DNA of 64,000 nt from Barnesiella viscericola DSM 18177 (GCF_000512915.1 NZ_CP007034.1:1922001-1986000); one strand, 5' to 3'; counted from the first letter of the stretch, positions 1-9,044 are shown. Made by a program: numbers and translations. The notes: a model not told the origin generated them from the sequence alone.

Positions 1-185
1 GCTACCGGGTGAAGATTACCCCCGATCTGGTACAGGAGATTTATGCGTTGGGATTCTGGCAGGCCGAGGTGCTGGCCCCCCGGTCGTTGCGCGAGGCGGT
101 GGCGGCGCGGTTGGCCGAGAGTCTGTCGCATTACGGGCCGTCGGGTACCACCCCGGGAGGGTCGTCGGCTCAATCGCCGGTATAG
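1..185 (+). CDS. WYL-domain transcriptional regulator, C-terminal end (cut by window edge)
   Basis: This is an open frame from the window edge to a TAG at 183-185, giving about 60 residues. It contains VKITPDLVQEIYALGFWQAE, then VLAPRSLREAVAARL, ending in a Ser/Gly/Pro-rich tail. The pattern (beta strand, short helix, G-x-x-x-EVL-P-x-x-LRE) resembles the WCX extension that closes WYL-domain regulators. In that family an N-terminal helix-turn-helix binds DNA and the WYL/WCX part senses a ligand, often a nucleotide or nucleic acid. The DNA-binding part lies outside the window. The gene converges on the DUF3108 gene and overlaps its stop by 16 bp. The assignment rests on a short segment. Confidence 0.6.
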   Translation, partial: YRVKITPDLVQEIYALGFWQAEVLAPRSLREAVAARLAESLSHYGPSGTTPGGSSAQSPV

Positions 186-973
186 ACTGCCTTCATCGAT
201 CCCAGAGCCAGCTTGCCCTCCACTTTGAGCGGAATGCGTCGGGAGTCGGTACCGATCCAGGCCGAGATGTTGTCGCTGGTCTTCTTGCCCGCCGAGTTGT
301 AGAAATGGAGCCGCACCTTGAAGGTATTGTACTCCTTTTTGTTCTGTTTGAGAATCTCTTGTCCCAGGTATTCGATGTGGAGGTATTCGAGGCTCTTCCC
401 CGAAAAGATTTTGGTTTTATAAAGCTGGTTCATGTGCATTGCCCGGAAATCGAAGGCGCGAATGACGTAAAAGACACTGAGCATGTCGTACACGAAGCCG
501 GGTTCGGTGAGGGTGTAATCCTCGACCACATTCCGCTTGGGCCGATAGAGTCGTATCTGGCCGGTAGTCGCCGTGCCGTTGTAAAGGTAGTGTACCTCGT
601 CCTTGCGGTACGTATGGTCCTCGTCGGCCAGTTTGGCATAGTAGATGGGCGTGAGGGCTCGGTTGCGGTGCATGTCGGCCACGAGCGTGTCGCGCACCCG
701 GAATATGTTGTCGGCAAAGGGGAGGGTGCGTGCGGTCAGTACCGAGTGGTAGCTGTTGGGGCGGACGGTCAGTTGCAGGGTGGCGGTAGCCGCCCGTTTC
801 CAGAGGAATCCCAGTTGGTAGATAATGTCGTAGGAGAGCCGTTCGTTCTGTACACCCGGCAGATTTTGAGCCCGTAAAGTCGCTGCCGGGAGCAGACTCC
901 CGATGAGTAGAGCGACGGCCAGCACCAGGTTGCGCAGGGTCGTTGCGGTAGAAATGAGAGACAGGTGACGCAT
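170..973 (-). CDS. DUF3108 domain protein, exported
   Basis: 267 aa. It starts with a signal peptide (hydrophobic stretch at about residues 14-35, ending LRAQ) and continues as a beta-rich DUF3108 domain. Typical elements are ERLSYDIIYQLGFLWKRAATA near the start of the mature protein, a central FVYDMLSVFYVIRAFDF segment, and the closing RIPLKVEGKLALGSMKA. DUF3108 proteins are predicted periplasmic or envelope proteins with no settled function. The gene lies 23 bp after the Ig-like lipoprotein gene on the same strand and is probably co-transcribed with it, which suggests a shared envelope role. Confidence 0.85.
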   Translation of the reverse strand: MRHLSLISTATTLRNLVLAVALLIGSLLPAATLRAQNLPGVQNERLSYDIIYQLGFLWKRAATATLQLTVRPNSYHSVLTARTLPFADNIFRVRDTLVADMHRNRALTPIYYAKLADEDHTYRKDEVHYLYNGTATTGQIRLYRPKRNVVEDYTLTEPGFVYDMLSVFYVIRAFDFRAMHMNQLYKTKIFSGKSLEYLHIEYLGQEILKQNKKEYNTFKVRLHFYNSAGKKTSDNISAWIGTDSRRIPLKVEGKLALGSMKAVYTGD

Positions 974-996
974 AGGATCAACTGTTTTTAGCGAAG

Positions 997-2871
997 TCAG
1001 AATCTTCGGACTTTCTGTTTGGGTTTGTTTTTCTTGATCTTGTCGGGTTTTTGCTTATCGACCGGCGTTTCATAGATGTCCCAATCCTGCTCAACGTCCC
1101 AGTTGGCTTTCAGTTCCAGGGCCTGAGGATAGTACGACACCTCTTCGGGTTGACGTTTCTCGGCATAGTTGCCGGTATCGTATTGGCCGTTCTCGTTGCG
1201 GTCGATGTAGAGACGGGCATAGTAGGTGCCCGGGTTGAGATACATGAACTCCGCCCCGCCGTCGACGACCGGGGCCGACCGGATAGGTTTGTCGTTCGAG
1301 TCGAGAATTTCGACGACAGCCGGGCCGGTAGGCCCGGTAATGGCCAGATAGAGGTTGGAGTACTCTTCGAGCGCCTTGACCGTGAACTCCTGGGTATAGT
1401 CGTCGGTAAAGAGCCCGTAGATATTGGTAAAGGCGATGGAGTCCATCGTCACGCGGTAGGTCTCGCCCGGAGCCCATTTGTAGGAGAGCTTGTAGTTGCG
1501 CAAGGCCAGGGTGTCTTGCTGGAAGTTGAACAGCGAGTCGGCTATCGGAATCCATAGCGTGTCGCGCTTCTGTTCAAGGTGAATCTTGGAGCGGTCGTAG
1601 CTTTGGATCGGTTCGGCAAAGGTGTATTCGAGCGATTTGTAAACGTCGAGTTTACCGCTCGCCTTGGGTGTCATTTGCAGGAACTTGATTTCGGGAGCCT
1701 CGATGGAGTCGGTCTCTTTCTTCTTCTCCTTCTTGGGCGTCGATTTGTTGACACGTTTCCTCATGATAAATTTGAGGGTGTCGTTGTAGGGCGACAGTTG
1801 GCGCAGGGAGTCGGTGCGCAGGTATTCGGCGGCAAAGAGCAGCGTGTCCATGTTGTAGATAAGCGAGTCCTTGATCCAGTAGTGCAGGGTATCGTTGTGG
1901 ACCGACCGTTCGAGAATCGCCCAGTCGTCGCCCTCGAAGTTGAGCGGTTTCAGCCGGGGCAGCGAATCGGCCGGAGCCTTGAAATAGAGGCTGATTTTGC
2001 GGCGGTCGGTGCGCTCCTCCTTGTCGAGGTATTGCGACTGGAATCCCTCGTTGAACGAGGTGAGCAGAATGTCGTTGGGATAGAAGTGCGTGTGGTTGTA
2101 CTCGATGATGGTGTCGATGGTGACGCTGTCTTTCCACAGGGTGTCGACATGCAGTTTGACATCGGCCGTGGGCACCACGATGGAGTCGAAGAAGGCAATC
2201 TCCTCCGAGGGGTTGTCAAACCGGTAGTCGCGGTTAAGGTCTTTGAGTGCAAAGAGGCGGTATTTTCCGGGTGCGACGTTGCGAATGGTGAAGTGTCCCC
2301 GTTCGTCGGAGCTGGCAATGCGCTCCAAAGGCAACTTTTGGAAAGCCGAGTCGTCAAGGTTGCTGTGCAGTCCCACCATCATGCCGGTTATCGGTTCCAG
2401 GTCACTGGCATTGAGCAGGATACCCGACACCTGCAACGTGTCGATTTTGGGCCCTGTCGAGAAGGCATAGGCAAAGTTATACAACGGGTTTTTCTCGTTG
2501 TTGTCGACAATGGCGTTGGAAAAGTCGATGGTGTAGGTGGTATTGGGCAGTAACGAATCTTTGAGCAGTATGCTCACCTTGCGGCCCGTGGCCCGAATCT
2601 CGGGCATATCCTTTTGCGGAGGCGATACGACCACCTTCTCGCCGGGGCTCTCGACCTGAATGATTTCGTCGAATTCGATTTCGACCCGTTGTTTCGACAC
2701 GTTCAGCTCACCGGGAGCCGGGGTACTCTTGACAAACTTGGGGGGAGTTACATCGTAGGGTCCACCGCCGGGCCTCGACATATTGGCGCAGGAGTATATC
2801 GACAGCGCCAGAATCAAGGCAGCCGCGAGCCGGTAGGCTATGGTGTTGGAATGGGGTTGTTTCGAGTTCAT
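997..2871 (-). CDS. Ig-like (Big_5) domain lipoprotein
   Basis: 624 aa from ATG at 2871; an ATG 33 nt further upstream is also in frame but would place a charged stretch before the signal. The N-terminus has a lipoprotein signal (hydrophobic AALILALSIYSC, lipidated Cys), followed by a Gly/Pro-rich SRPGGGPYDVTPPKF. Next comes a Big_5/SbsA-type Ig-like domain with STPAPGELNVSKQRVEIEFD and TTYTIDFSNAIVDNNEKNPL. A middle carboxypeptidase-regulatory-like segment contains GKYRLFALKDLNRDYRFDNP, and the C-terminal part repeats DRNENGQYD. The tail is Lys-rich. This is a common Bacteroidota envelope protein of unknown function, first gene of a pair with the DUF3108 gene. Confidence 0.85.
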   Translation of the reverse strand: MNSKQPHSNTIAYRLAAALILALSIYSCANMSRPGGGPYDVTPPKFVKSTPAPGELNVSKQRVEIEFDEIIQVESPGEKVVVSPPQKDMPEIRATGRKVSILLKDSLLPNTTYTIDFSNAIVDNNEKNPLYNFAYAFSTGPKIDTLQVSGILLNASDLEPITGMMVGLHSNLDDSAFQKLPLERIASSDERGHFTIRNVAPGKYRLFALKDLNRDYRFDNPSEEIAFFDSIVVPTADVKLHVDTLWKDSVTIDTIIEYNHTHFYPNDILLTSFNEGFQSQYLDKEERTDRRKISLYFKAPADSLPRLKPLNFEGDDWAILERSVHNDTLHYWIKDSLIYNMDTLLFAAEYLRTDSLRQLSPYNDTLKFIMRKRVNKSTPKKEKKKETDSIEAPEIKFLQMTPKASGKLDVYKSLEYTFAEPIQSYDRSKIHLEQKRDTLWIPIADSLFNFQQDTLALRNYKLSYKWAPGETYRVTMDSIAFTNIYGLFTDDYTQEFTVKALEEYSNLYLAITGPTGPAVVEILDSNDKPIRSAPVVDGGAEFMYLNPGTYYARLYIDRNENGQYDTGNYAEKRQPEEVSYYPQALELKANWDVEQDWDIYETPVDKQKPDKIKKNKPKQKVRRF

Positions 2872-3039
2872 GATTCCATAATTTCGGGTATAAAGATAGT
2901 GCAAACGGCGGTAGAAACCAACAGGTATCGTTCTGCCCGCGTGGCCGCTACGGTCGGGAGCGAAAGAACGGGGCGGTTGCTCGCCCGCGTTACGGCCCGG
3001 CCCTTGGCAGGCGCCGTGAACAACTCATGCACCGTTATG

Positions 3040-3047
3040 CAAAGATA
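3040..3047 (-). promoter_or_regulatory. -7 element, candidate promoter of the Ig-like lipoprotein gene
   Basis: TATCTTTG on the minus strand is an exact Bacteroidota TAnnTTTG box. It implies a leader of about 160 nt before the start at 2871. No clear -33 box was seen, and a weaker TATCTTTA lies closer at 2891-2898. Confidence 0.4.
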
Positions 3048-3125
3048 CAACAAAAAAATGCGAGAACTTTCGCTTATTTCCTTTAATGCCCTAAAATACC
3101 GCTAATAATAAATAAATCGAATAAT

Positions 3126-3158
3126 TTTGGGCATCTGTGAAAAAATAATATATCTTTG
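3126..3158 (+). promoter_or_regulatory. Promoter of secDF
   Basis: -33 TTTG at 3126-3129 and -7 TATCTTTG at 3151-3158, with a 21-nt spacer. This matches the Bacteroidota sigma-ABfr consensus. The leader to the ATG at 3214 is about 50 nt, AT-rich and without a Shine-Dalgarno sequence, as is usual in this phylum. Confidence 0.75.
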
Positions 3159-3213
3159 CACCTTGATAAAAATACGAAAATCAATTAAAACAAAAAAATA
3201 AAGTACTAATCAC

Positions 3214-6213
3214 ATGCAAAACAAAGGATTTATTAGAGTCATTGCGGTTTTGCTTACACTTATCTGCTTGTTTTACATTTCGTTTTCGGTTGTAACAGCT
3301 ATTTACAACAATAAAGCGAAAGAGTATGCAGCCGGCGATGAGGCGAAGTATAAACATTATATCGACTCTATCTCTACGGAAAAGGTGTCTTGGTGGTATT
3401 ATACGTATCAGCAATGCCGTGAAATGGAAATAGGTTTGGGCCTCGACTTGAAAGGCGGTATGAATGTAATGCTGCAAATTTCGGTGGCCGATGTGCTCAA
3501 ATCGTTGTCGAATAACAACCCCGACCCCAATTTCAATGCGGCTATTGCTGCCGCACAGGCTGCACAAGCCGGGAACAACGATTTTATCGCTTCGTTCTAC
3601 GACGAATACAGAAAAATCGATCCCAATGTGCGATTGTCGGCTATTTTCAGTACTTTCCAATTAAAAGATAAGATAACGCCCCGTTCGACCAACGAAGAGG
3701 TAATTGCCGTTTTGCGCAACGAATTGAACAGCGCGGTAGACAACTCGTATAATGTATTGCGCACGCGTATCGACCGCTTCGGCGTGGTTGCTCCCAATAT
3801 CCAAAAGTTGGAGAAAGACGGTCTTATCTCGATAGAATTGCCGGGTATCAAAGAGCCCGAACGTGTGAGAAAATTGTTGCAAGGTAGCGCAAACCTCGAG
3901 TTTTGGGAAACTTATAAGCTCGACCAGCTCATTGCCAAACTCGATGCTGTAAACAACGCTCTGGCTGCTGCCAATGCCAGCCAGGCTACCGACTCGGTAG
4001 CTGCCGAGACTCCCGTTACCGAACCTGCACCGGCTGCAACCGACACGACGGCTACTGCCGCTGCCGCTACGGGCGACAGCACCGCTCAGTCGCTGAAAGC
4101 CAAACTGCAGAAAGAGGAGTCGGATGCCGAAATGATGGCTCGTTTCCGCAAACAGAATCCGTTGCTTTCGCTGATGAACTATACACAAGCCTACGGCGGT
4201 TCGCCGGTAATCGGTATTGTGAACAAAAACGATACGGCTGCCGTAAACAGCATGTTGTCGAGCAAGATTGCCCGCGACATCCTGCCCAGCGACCTTATCC
4301 TGCGCTGGACGGTGAAACCCATCGACGAGAAACAGACCATGTACCAGCTCATCGCCTTGAAGGCCGGCAAGGGTGGCAAAGCCCCGCTGGGTGGCGATGT
4401 GATTACCGACGCTCGTGACGATTTCGACAAACTGCAAGGTTCTGTCGTGAGCATGACCATGAATGCCGAGGGTGCCAAGACGTGGGAGAAACTGACCCGC
4501 GACAACATCGGTAACGCCATTGCCATCGTGCTCGATAACCAGGTATATTCGTTCCCCAATGTGAACCAAGCCATCACGGGCGGTAGCTCGCAGATTACCG
4601 GCGGATTCTCTCCCGAAGAGGCCAAAGACTTGGCCAATGTGCTCAAATCGGGTAAGATGGCAGCTTCTGTAACGATTGTACAAGAAGACATCATCGGTCC
4701 TTCGCTGGGCCAGGAGGCTATTCAAAACGGATTGATTTCGTTCTTGGTCGCTTTGGTGCTGCTGATGGCCTATTTGATTATCATGTACGGCTGGACGCCG
4801 GGCCTTATTGCCAGCTTCGGTGTGATATGCAACCTTTTCTTCACTGTGGGTATTCTTGCCTCGCTGCAAGCCGTGCTCACCCTTTCGGGTATTGCCGGTA
4901 TCGTGTTGTCTTTGGCTATGGCGGTCGATGCCAACGTGCTGATTTTCGAGCGTACCAAAGAAGAATTGCGTGCGGGTAAGAATATGAAATCGGCGGTTGC
5001 CGATGGTTACAAGAATGCATTCTCGGCAATCTTCGACTCGAACTTGACCTCTATCATCACGGGTGTGATTCTGCTGATTTATGGAACGGGTCCCATCTTG
5101 GGCTTTGCCACAACCTTGATTATCGGTATCGCTACTTCGTTCTTTACGGCTATCTTTATCACCCGTCTCATTTTCGAGGCTGGTCTGAACCGCGGGAAAT
5201 TCAATAATATGACTTTCACTACGGCTATTTCGCGTAATTTCCTCACCGATACCCACATCAATTTCGTAGGGTTGCGCAAGATAGGTTATATCTGCATTCT
5301 GGCCGTAATAGCCGTGTTTGTCGTTTCGTTCTTCACTCGTGGAATGAATCAAGGTATCGATTTCTCGGGAGGCCGTAACTACGTGGTTCGATTTGAACAA
5401 CCGGTAAGCCCGCTCGAAATCGAAAATATGCTTGAACCTTCGTTCGAAGGGCATTCGTTGTCGGTAATCACCATCACGAGCAGCAATCAAGTGCGTATCT
5501 CGACCAATTACCGTATTGCCGATAACGGCGAGGAGGTTGACCGTGAAATCGAAACAAAACTCTACGAGGGTATGAAGAGCCTGCTGGGCGATACTACCTA
5601 CGAAGAGTTTTCCGAGAATATGATTCAGAGCCGCCAGAAGGTAGGCCCGACTATTGCCGACGATATTAAGGTGGGAGCCTATTGGGCAGTCTTTTTCTCG
5701 TTGATTGCGATGGCTCTGTATATCTTGCTCCGATTCCGCAACATCGCGTTCAGTGCGGGTACGCTGGTTTCGGTAGCCTTTACCACTTTCTCGGTAGTGG
5801 GCTTGTACTCGCTGCTTTATGGAGTTTTGCCCTTCTCGATGGAAATCGATCAGAACTTTGTCGCTGCGGTATTGACGGTTATCGGTTACTCGGTGAACGA
5901 TACGGTGGTAATCTTCGACCGTATTCGCGAGGAAAAAACGCTCTATCCCAAGCGCGATTTGGTAACGTCGATTAATAGCGCCTTGAACAGTACGTTGCCT
6001 CGTACAATCAATACGGGACAAAGTACGATTATCGTGTTGCTGTGTATCCTCTTGTTGGGTGCTGAGTCGGTTCGTAGCTTTGCATTTGCCATGCTGTTCG
6101 GTGTAATCATCGGTACGTTCTCGACCTTGTTCGTGGCTACGCCCATCGCTTATGAAATACAGCGTCGTGGTTTGGCCAAGAAAGCTGCCAAGGAGGCTGC
6201 CGCTGCCAAATAA
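3214..6213 (+). CDS. secDF: Protein translocase subunit SecDF (fused)
   Basis: 999 aa, one polypeptide joining SecD and SecF. They form the RND-like proton-driven partner of SecYEG that pulls preproteins across the inner membrane. Membrane segment 1 lies at about residues 8-28. The SecD signature GLGLDLKGGMNVML follows, then the periplasmic P1 domain, VTIVQEDIIGPSLGQEAI, and the transmembrane VDANVLIFERTKEELR motif. The SecF half starts near residue 700 with GMNQGIDFSGGRNYVVRF and carries NDTVVIFDRIREE. An Ala/Thr/Pro-rich low-complexity stretch occupies about residues 252-290 within P1. The C-terminus is Lys/Ala-rich. The gene is monocistronic, with its own promoter and a strong terminator. 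Confidence 0.97.
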   Translation: MQNKGFIRVIAVLLTLICLFYISFSVVTAIYNNKAKEYAAGDEAKYKHYIDSISTEKVSWWYYTYQQCREMEIGLGLDLKGGMNVMLQISVADVLKSLSNNNPDPNFNAAIAAAQAAQAGNNDFIASFYDEYRKIDPNVRLSAIFSTFQLKDKITPRSTNEEVIAVLRNELNSAVDNSYNVLRTRIDRFGVVAPNIQKLEKDGLISIELPGIKEPERVRKLLQGSANLEFWETYKLDQLIAKLDAVNNALAAANASQATDSVAAETPVTEPAPAATDTTATAAAATGDSTAQSLKAKLQKEESDAEMMARFRKQNPLLSLMNYTQAYGGSPVIGIVNKNDTAAVNSMLSSKIARDILPSDLILRWTVKPIDEKQTMYQLIALKAGKGGKAPLGGDVITDARDDFDKLQGSVVSMTMNAEGAKTWEKLTRDNIGNAIAIVLDNQVYSFPNVNQAITGGSSQITGGFSPEEAKDLANVLKSGKMAASVTIVQEDIIGPSLGQEAIQNGLISFLVALVLLMAYLIIMYGWTPGLIASFGVICNLFFTVGILASLQAVLTLSGIAGIVLSLAMAVDANVLIFERTKEELRAGKNMKSAVADGYKNAFSAIFDSNLTSIITGVILLIYGTGPILGFATTLIIGIATSFFTAIFITRLIFEAGLNRGKFNNMTFTTAISRNFLTDTHINFVGLRKIGYICILAVIAVFVVSFFTRGMNQGIDFSGGRNYVVRFEQPVSPLEIENMLEPSFEGHSLSVITITSSNQVRISTNYRIADNGEEVDREIETKLYEGMKSLLGDTTYEEFSENMIQSRQKVGPTIADDIKVGAYWAVFFSLIAMALYILLRFRNIAFSAGTLVSVAFTTFSVVGLYSLLYGVLPFSMEIDQNFVAAVLTVIGYSVNDTVVIFDRIREEKTLYPKRDLVTSINSALNSTLPRTINTGQSTIIVLLCILLLGAESVRSFAFAMLFGVIIGTFSTLFVATPIAYEIQRRGLAKKAAKEAAAAK

Positions 6214-6232
6214 GAGAGGCGTTTCAGATAAC

Positions 6233-6268
6233 AAAAAAAGGAATCCGAATTTTCGGATTCCTTTTTTT
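6233..6268 (+). terminator. Rho-independent terminator of secDF
   Basis: Inverted repeat AAAGGAATCCGAA / TTCGGATTCCTTT followed by a T run, 20 bp after the secDF stop. Confidence 0.9.
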
Positions 6269-6326
6269 GTCTCCCTGCCGGGCAGGGCGTTCTTCGTGGA
6301 GGGAGCCTTGGCTTGGTCGTCACGAC

Positions 6327-6364
6327 AAAAAGGGCTGAACCGATATACCGGTTCAGCCCTTTTT
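6327..6364 (-). terminator. Terminator of tRNA-Arg (bidirectional shape)
   Basis: A perfect 12-bp stem AGGGCTGAACCG / CGGTTCAGCCCT (6331-6342 and 6349-6360) with a 6-nt loop. It has T runs on both strands and sits directly downstream of the minus-strand tRNA. It could also back up the secDF terminator. Confidence 0.8.
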
Positions 6365-6365
6365 G

Positions 6366-6437
6366 TACCCCCGCCGAGAATCGAACTCGGATTTAAAGTT
6401 TAGGAAACTTCCGTTCTATCCATTGAACTACAAGGGC
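6366..6437 (-). tRNA. tRNA-Arg (anticodon CCT)
   Basis: A full cloverleaf reads on the minus strand. The acceptor is GCCCTTG / CGGGGGT with three G-U pairs and discriminator A. The D stem is GTTC/GAAC, the anticodon stem GAAGT/ACTTT with loop TTCCTAA (anticodon CCT), and the T arm CCGAG-TTCGATT-CTCGG. CCA is not encoded. Confidence 0.92.
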
Positions 6438-6492
6438 GTTCAGCCGACAAAAGTAGTACAAATATTTGTATTCGTCAACCCCTGGCGCGAGA

Positions 6493-7218
6493 TTAGTCGA
6501 AGAGGGCTTTCAATATTTCGGGCGAGCGCAGTTCGCCAATGCCGGGCTGGTGCAGGCGGTAGTAGGTGAGTATGCGGTCGAGCACGGCGTTGCGTTCGCC
6601 CCGGTTGAAGTGGAAGTAGCGCAGGTTGTTGAAATCCATGCGGGTGAGCTGGGCGAAGATTTCGGCTTCGCGCGGAGCGAGCACATAGGCATGCAGCGGG
6701 CGGGTCGAGGTAAATATCCCGTTGAGCATGTCGAAGCAGTAGCCCGGGCGGTAACTCTCCATGTTGGGACTGAACCCCAGGAAACTGCACAGTTGTAGCA
6801 GGAAGCAGAGGTGAAAGTTGGCCTTCCCCTCGTCGATGAGGTTGAGTACCTGAATGGCCTGTGCCACAAAGGCGAAGAGCTGCGGATTGGGTTCGGGCTC
6901 TTTGAGTGTCTGTCCCAGCATCTCGGCCAGAAACAGCGTTTCGGCATTTTTCACCGGGTCGGTATAGATGTTTTGCAGGGGGAGCACGGTGCGGGCCTCG
7001 ACAATCTTCTGAATCTCGCGGGTGTTGCGGTAGTCGATGTCTAGTTCGAGAATCGAGAAGGGCATGAAGAGCGGACGGTACATGCGAGCCTTCCTACCGT
7101 TTCCCTGAGGGAACAGAAAAGAGGTGCGCCCATACTCGCGGGTGTAGAGGTGTGCCACGGCCACCTTGTCGTTATAGGGAATGAGGTGTAAGACGATACC
7201 TAATGTTTTTTGCAGCAT
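6493..7218 (-). CDS. recO: DNA repair protein RecO
   Basis: 241 aa from ATG 7218; the frame stays open 30 codons further upstream, but homology begins at MLQKTLGIVLHLIPYNDKVAV. The N-terminal OB fold runs to about residue 80 (YGRTSFLFP, then the basic GRKARMYRP). The rest is helical (LNLIDEGKANFHLCFLLQLCSFLGFSPN). RecO works with RecR to load RecA onto SSB-coated single-stranded DNA in the RecFOR pathway. The four-cysteine zinc site found in some RecO proteins is absent. A -7 box TATTTTTG lies about 20 nt upstream, which supports the shorter start. Confidence 0.92.
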   Translation of the reverse strand: MLQKTLGIVLHLIPYNDKVAVAHLYTREYGRTSFLFPQGNGRKARMYRPLFMPFSILELDIDYRNTREIQKIVEARTVLPLQNIYTDPVKNAETLFLAEMLGQTLKEPEPNPQLFAFVAQAIQVLNLIDEGKANFHLCFLLQLCSFLGFSPNMESYRPGYCFDMLNGIFTSTRPLHAYVLAPREAEIFAQLTRMDFNNLRYFHFNRGERNAVLDRILTYYRLHQPGIGELRSPEILKALFD

Positions 7219-7238
7219 CGAATCGTAAAGTTTTCCTG

Positions 7239-7246
7239 CAAAAATA
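7239..7246 (-). promoter_or_regulatory. -7 element of recO
   Basis: TATTTTTG on the minus strand fits TAnnTTTG and gives a leader of about 15 nt. No good -33 box. Confidence 0.5.
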
Positions 7247-7354
7247 GCTTTTTTCAGGTAAAGTAGATAACCCCAAACCTCAGGTTTTTCCCACAGTTTT
7301 TGTAGCAAAATGATAAAAGAGCCTCACAGCAAAGGGGTCTCTGGAATAAGGGCT

Positions 7355-7362
7355 TATATTTG
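7355..7362 (+). promoter_or_regulatory. -7 element of the AraC-type gene
   Basis: TATATTTG, 23 nt before the ATG at 7386. No clear TTTG at -33, which would fit a regulated promoter. Confidence 0.5.
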
Positions 7363-7385
7363 TAACGGAAACGTAAAGAAATGGT

Positions 7386-8204
7386 ATGGAACGGTTGGAA
7401 GTTTTTGATTGCTCGAATGTGCTTATTGCGAGTTATTTTACCGATGACCGCGGTTGTGCCCATGAAAACCGAGATCACACGCTCATCTATCTGCGCTCGG
7501 GGGAGTTGGAGATCGAGGAACGGGGACGACGTACCGTGCTGCGTGCCGGCGATTGCGCCTTTATGCGTCGTGATAACCGCATGTGGCTGCAAAAGCGCAT
7601 CGTAGGTGACGAGCCTTATCACTCGATTACTTTGAGATTCTCAAAGGCTTTTCTCAGGGAGTTTTATCAGCAGCGGTTAGACCCCAAGGAGATTCCCGCC
7701 GAGAGTCGCCAGGAGAAGACAAGTCTGTGGTTGTTGCCACGCGATCGGGCCGATGTGCGCTCGCTGTTCGAGTCGGTTATCCCCTATTTTGAAGCGGAGG
7801 AGAAACCCTCGGAGGAGATTCTGAAACTGAAAATGATCGAGGGTGTGTATGTACTGCTGCACACCGACAGCAGTCTGTATGCCACGCTGTTCGATTTTGT
7901 CGAGCCGTGGAAAATCGATATCCTCGATTATCTGAACGAAAACTACATGTTTGACCTTTCGTTGAGCGAGATTGCCAGCTACACGGGGCGCAGCCTGGCT
8001 ACCTTCAAGCGCGATTTTGCCAAGGTGAGCGATCTCACTCCACAAAAGTGGATTATCCGTCGGCGGCTGGCCGCCGCCCACGACCTGATTCAGGGCGGGA
8101 ACCATCGCATTACCGACGTCTGCTACGAGGTGGGCTTCAAGAATCTGGCCCACTTTTCCAGAGCCTATAAAGAGGTTTACGGAGTCCCACCATCGGCAAA
8201 GTGA
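7386..8204 (+). CDS. AraC/XylS-family transcriptional regulator
   Basis: 272 aa. The N-terminal cupin-like sensor (about 1-160) contains LRSGELEIEERGRRTVLRAG. The C-terminal double helix-turn-helix (about 175-272) contains LSLSEIASYTGRSLATFKRD, then RRRLAAAHDLIQGG and ITDVCYEVGFKNLAHFSRAY, the AraC signature. It binds DNA as a ligand-responsive regulator. The effector cannot be read from the sequence. The gene lies upstream of the SDR/aldo-keto reductase pair in the same direction, separated by a terminator and a new promoter, so those two genes are its likeliest targets. Confidence 0.9.
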   Translation: MERLEVFDCSNVLIASYFTDDRGCAHENRDHTLIYLRSGELEIEERGRRTVLRAGDCAFMRRDNRMWLQKRIVGDEPYHSITLRFSKAFLREFYQQRLDPKEIPAESRQEKTSLWLLPRDRADVRSLFESVIPYFEAEEKPSEEILKLKMIEGVYVLLHTDSSLYATLFDFVEPWKIDILDYLNENYMFDLSLSEIASYTGRSLATFKRDFAKVSDLTPQKWIIRRRLAAAHDLIQGGNHRITDVCYEVGFKNLAHFSRAYKEVYGVPPSAK

Positions 8205-8223
8205 GCTTCTCAGTCAAATAGAT

Positions 8224-8258
8224 TGAGCCTTGCAACAAACCCGCTGCAAGGCTCGATT
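8224..8258 (+). terminator. Terminator of the AraC-type gene
   Basis: 10-bp stem GAGCCTTGCA / TGCAAGGCTC, then GATTTTTAT. Its T run merges into the promoter of the following SDR gene. Confidence 0.75.
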
Positions 8259-8260
8259 TT

Positions 8261-8268
8261 TATCTTTG
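8261..8268 (+). promoter_or_regulatory. -7 element of the SDR operon
   Basis: TATCTTTG, 23 nt before the SDR start and immediately after the preceding terminator. Where a -33 box would sit, the sequence is part of the terminator stem. Confidence 0.6.
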
Positions 8269-8291
8269 CATAACACCAAATCAAAGTTATT

Positions 8292-9044
8292 ATGGAAACG
8301 ATGCAAGGAAAAGTAGTGTTGGTTACCGGGGCGGCTGCCGGTATCGGGCTGGCTTGTGCCGAGGCGTTTGCCTGTGCGGGAGCTGTTGTAGTCATGGCCG
8401 ATATTCACGAGCCTGTTGACCAGGCTGCCCGGTTGGTTCAGGCTGGTTATGCGGCTGTGCCCTATTGCTGTGATGTTTCAGATACTCGTGCAGTAGAGGC
8501 GATGGTCGAGTGGATTGTGGCTACCTATGGCCGACTCGATGCGGCACATAACAATGCCGGGATACAGACTCCGCAACGGCCCATGGCCGAGATTACCGAC
8601 GAGGAGTTTGACCGCACGGTGGCCGTCGATTTGAAAGGCGTGTGGAACTGCATGCGTTATGAAATACGCCAGATGCTCAAACAAGGAGGTGGTGCGATTG
8701 TCAACACCTCGTCGCAAGGTGGTGTTACGGGATTTCCCGGGCAGGCGGCCTATATTGCCTGCAAACATGCGGTGATAGGTCTCACCCGCACGGCGGCCAT
8801 CGACTATGCCGCCCGGGGAATACGCATCAATGCCGTGTGTCCCGGTGTCATCAGAACCCCCATGGCCGACGAGCTGTTGCGCCGGAATCCTGCTTTGGAA
8901 CAAGAACTGGTGCGCGACATTCCGGCCGGCCGCATGGGGCGCCCCGAGGAGATAGCCCATGCCGTGCTGTGGCTCTGTTCCAGTGAAGCCAGTTTTGTCG
9001 ACGGGCATGCGTTGCTGGTCGACGGTGCATTTTCGATTCATTAA
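8292..9044 (+). CDS. Short-chain dehydrogenase/reductase (SDR)
   Basis: 250 aa, classical SDR length. The Rossmann cofactor motif is VTGAAAGIGLACAEAF (TGxxxGIG). Other motifs are HNNAG, the catalytic Ser in VNTSSQGG, and YIACK as YxxxK. The C-terminus has AHAVLWLCSSEASFVDGHAL. The acidic MADIH after beta-2 suggests NAD(H) preference. The substrate is unknown. An alternative start lies three codons in (MQGKVV). The aldo/keto reductase follows after 13 bp, so the two form an operon that may act on one carbonyl compound. Confidence 0.9.
   Translation: METMQGKVVLVTGAAAGIGLACAEAFACAGAVVVMADIHEPVDQAARLVQAGYAAVPYCCDVSDTRAVEAMVEWIVATYGRLDAAHNNAGIQTPQRPMAEITDEEFDRTVAVDLKGVWNCMRYEIRQMLKQGGGAIVNTSSQGGVTGFPGQAAYIACKHAVIGLTRTAAIDYAARGIRINAVCPGVIRTPMADELLRRNPALEQELVRDIPAGRMGRPEEIAHAVLWLCSSEASFVDGHALLVDGAFSIH

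Noticed and set aside
3661-6234. 857-codon open frame on the minus strand opposite secDF
   Set aside because: It is the complement of a conserved secDF frame, has no domain pattern, and arises from codon bias.
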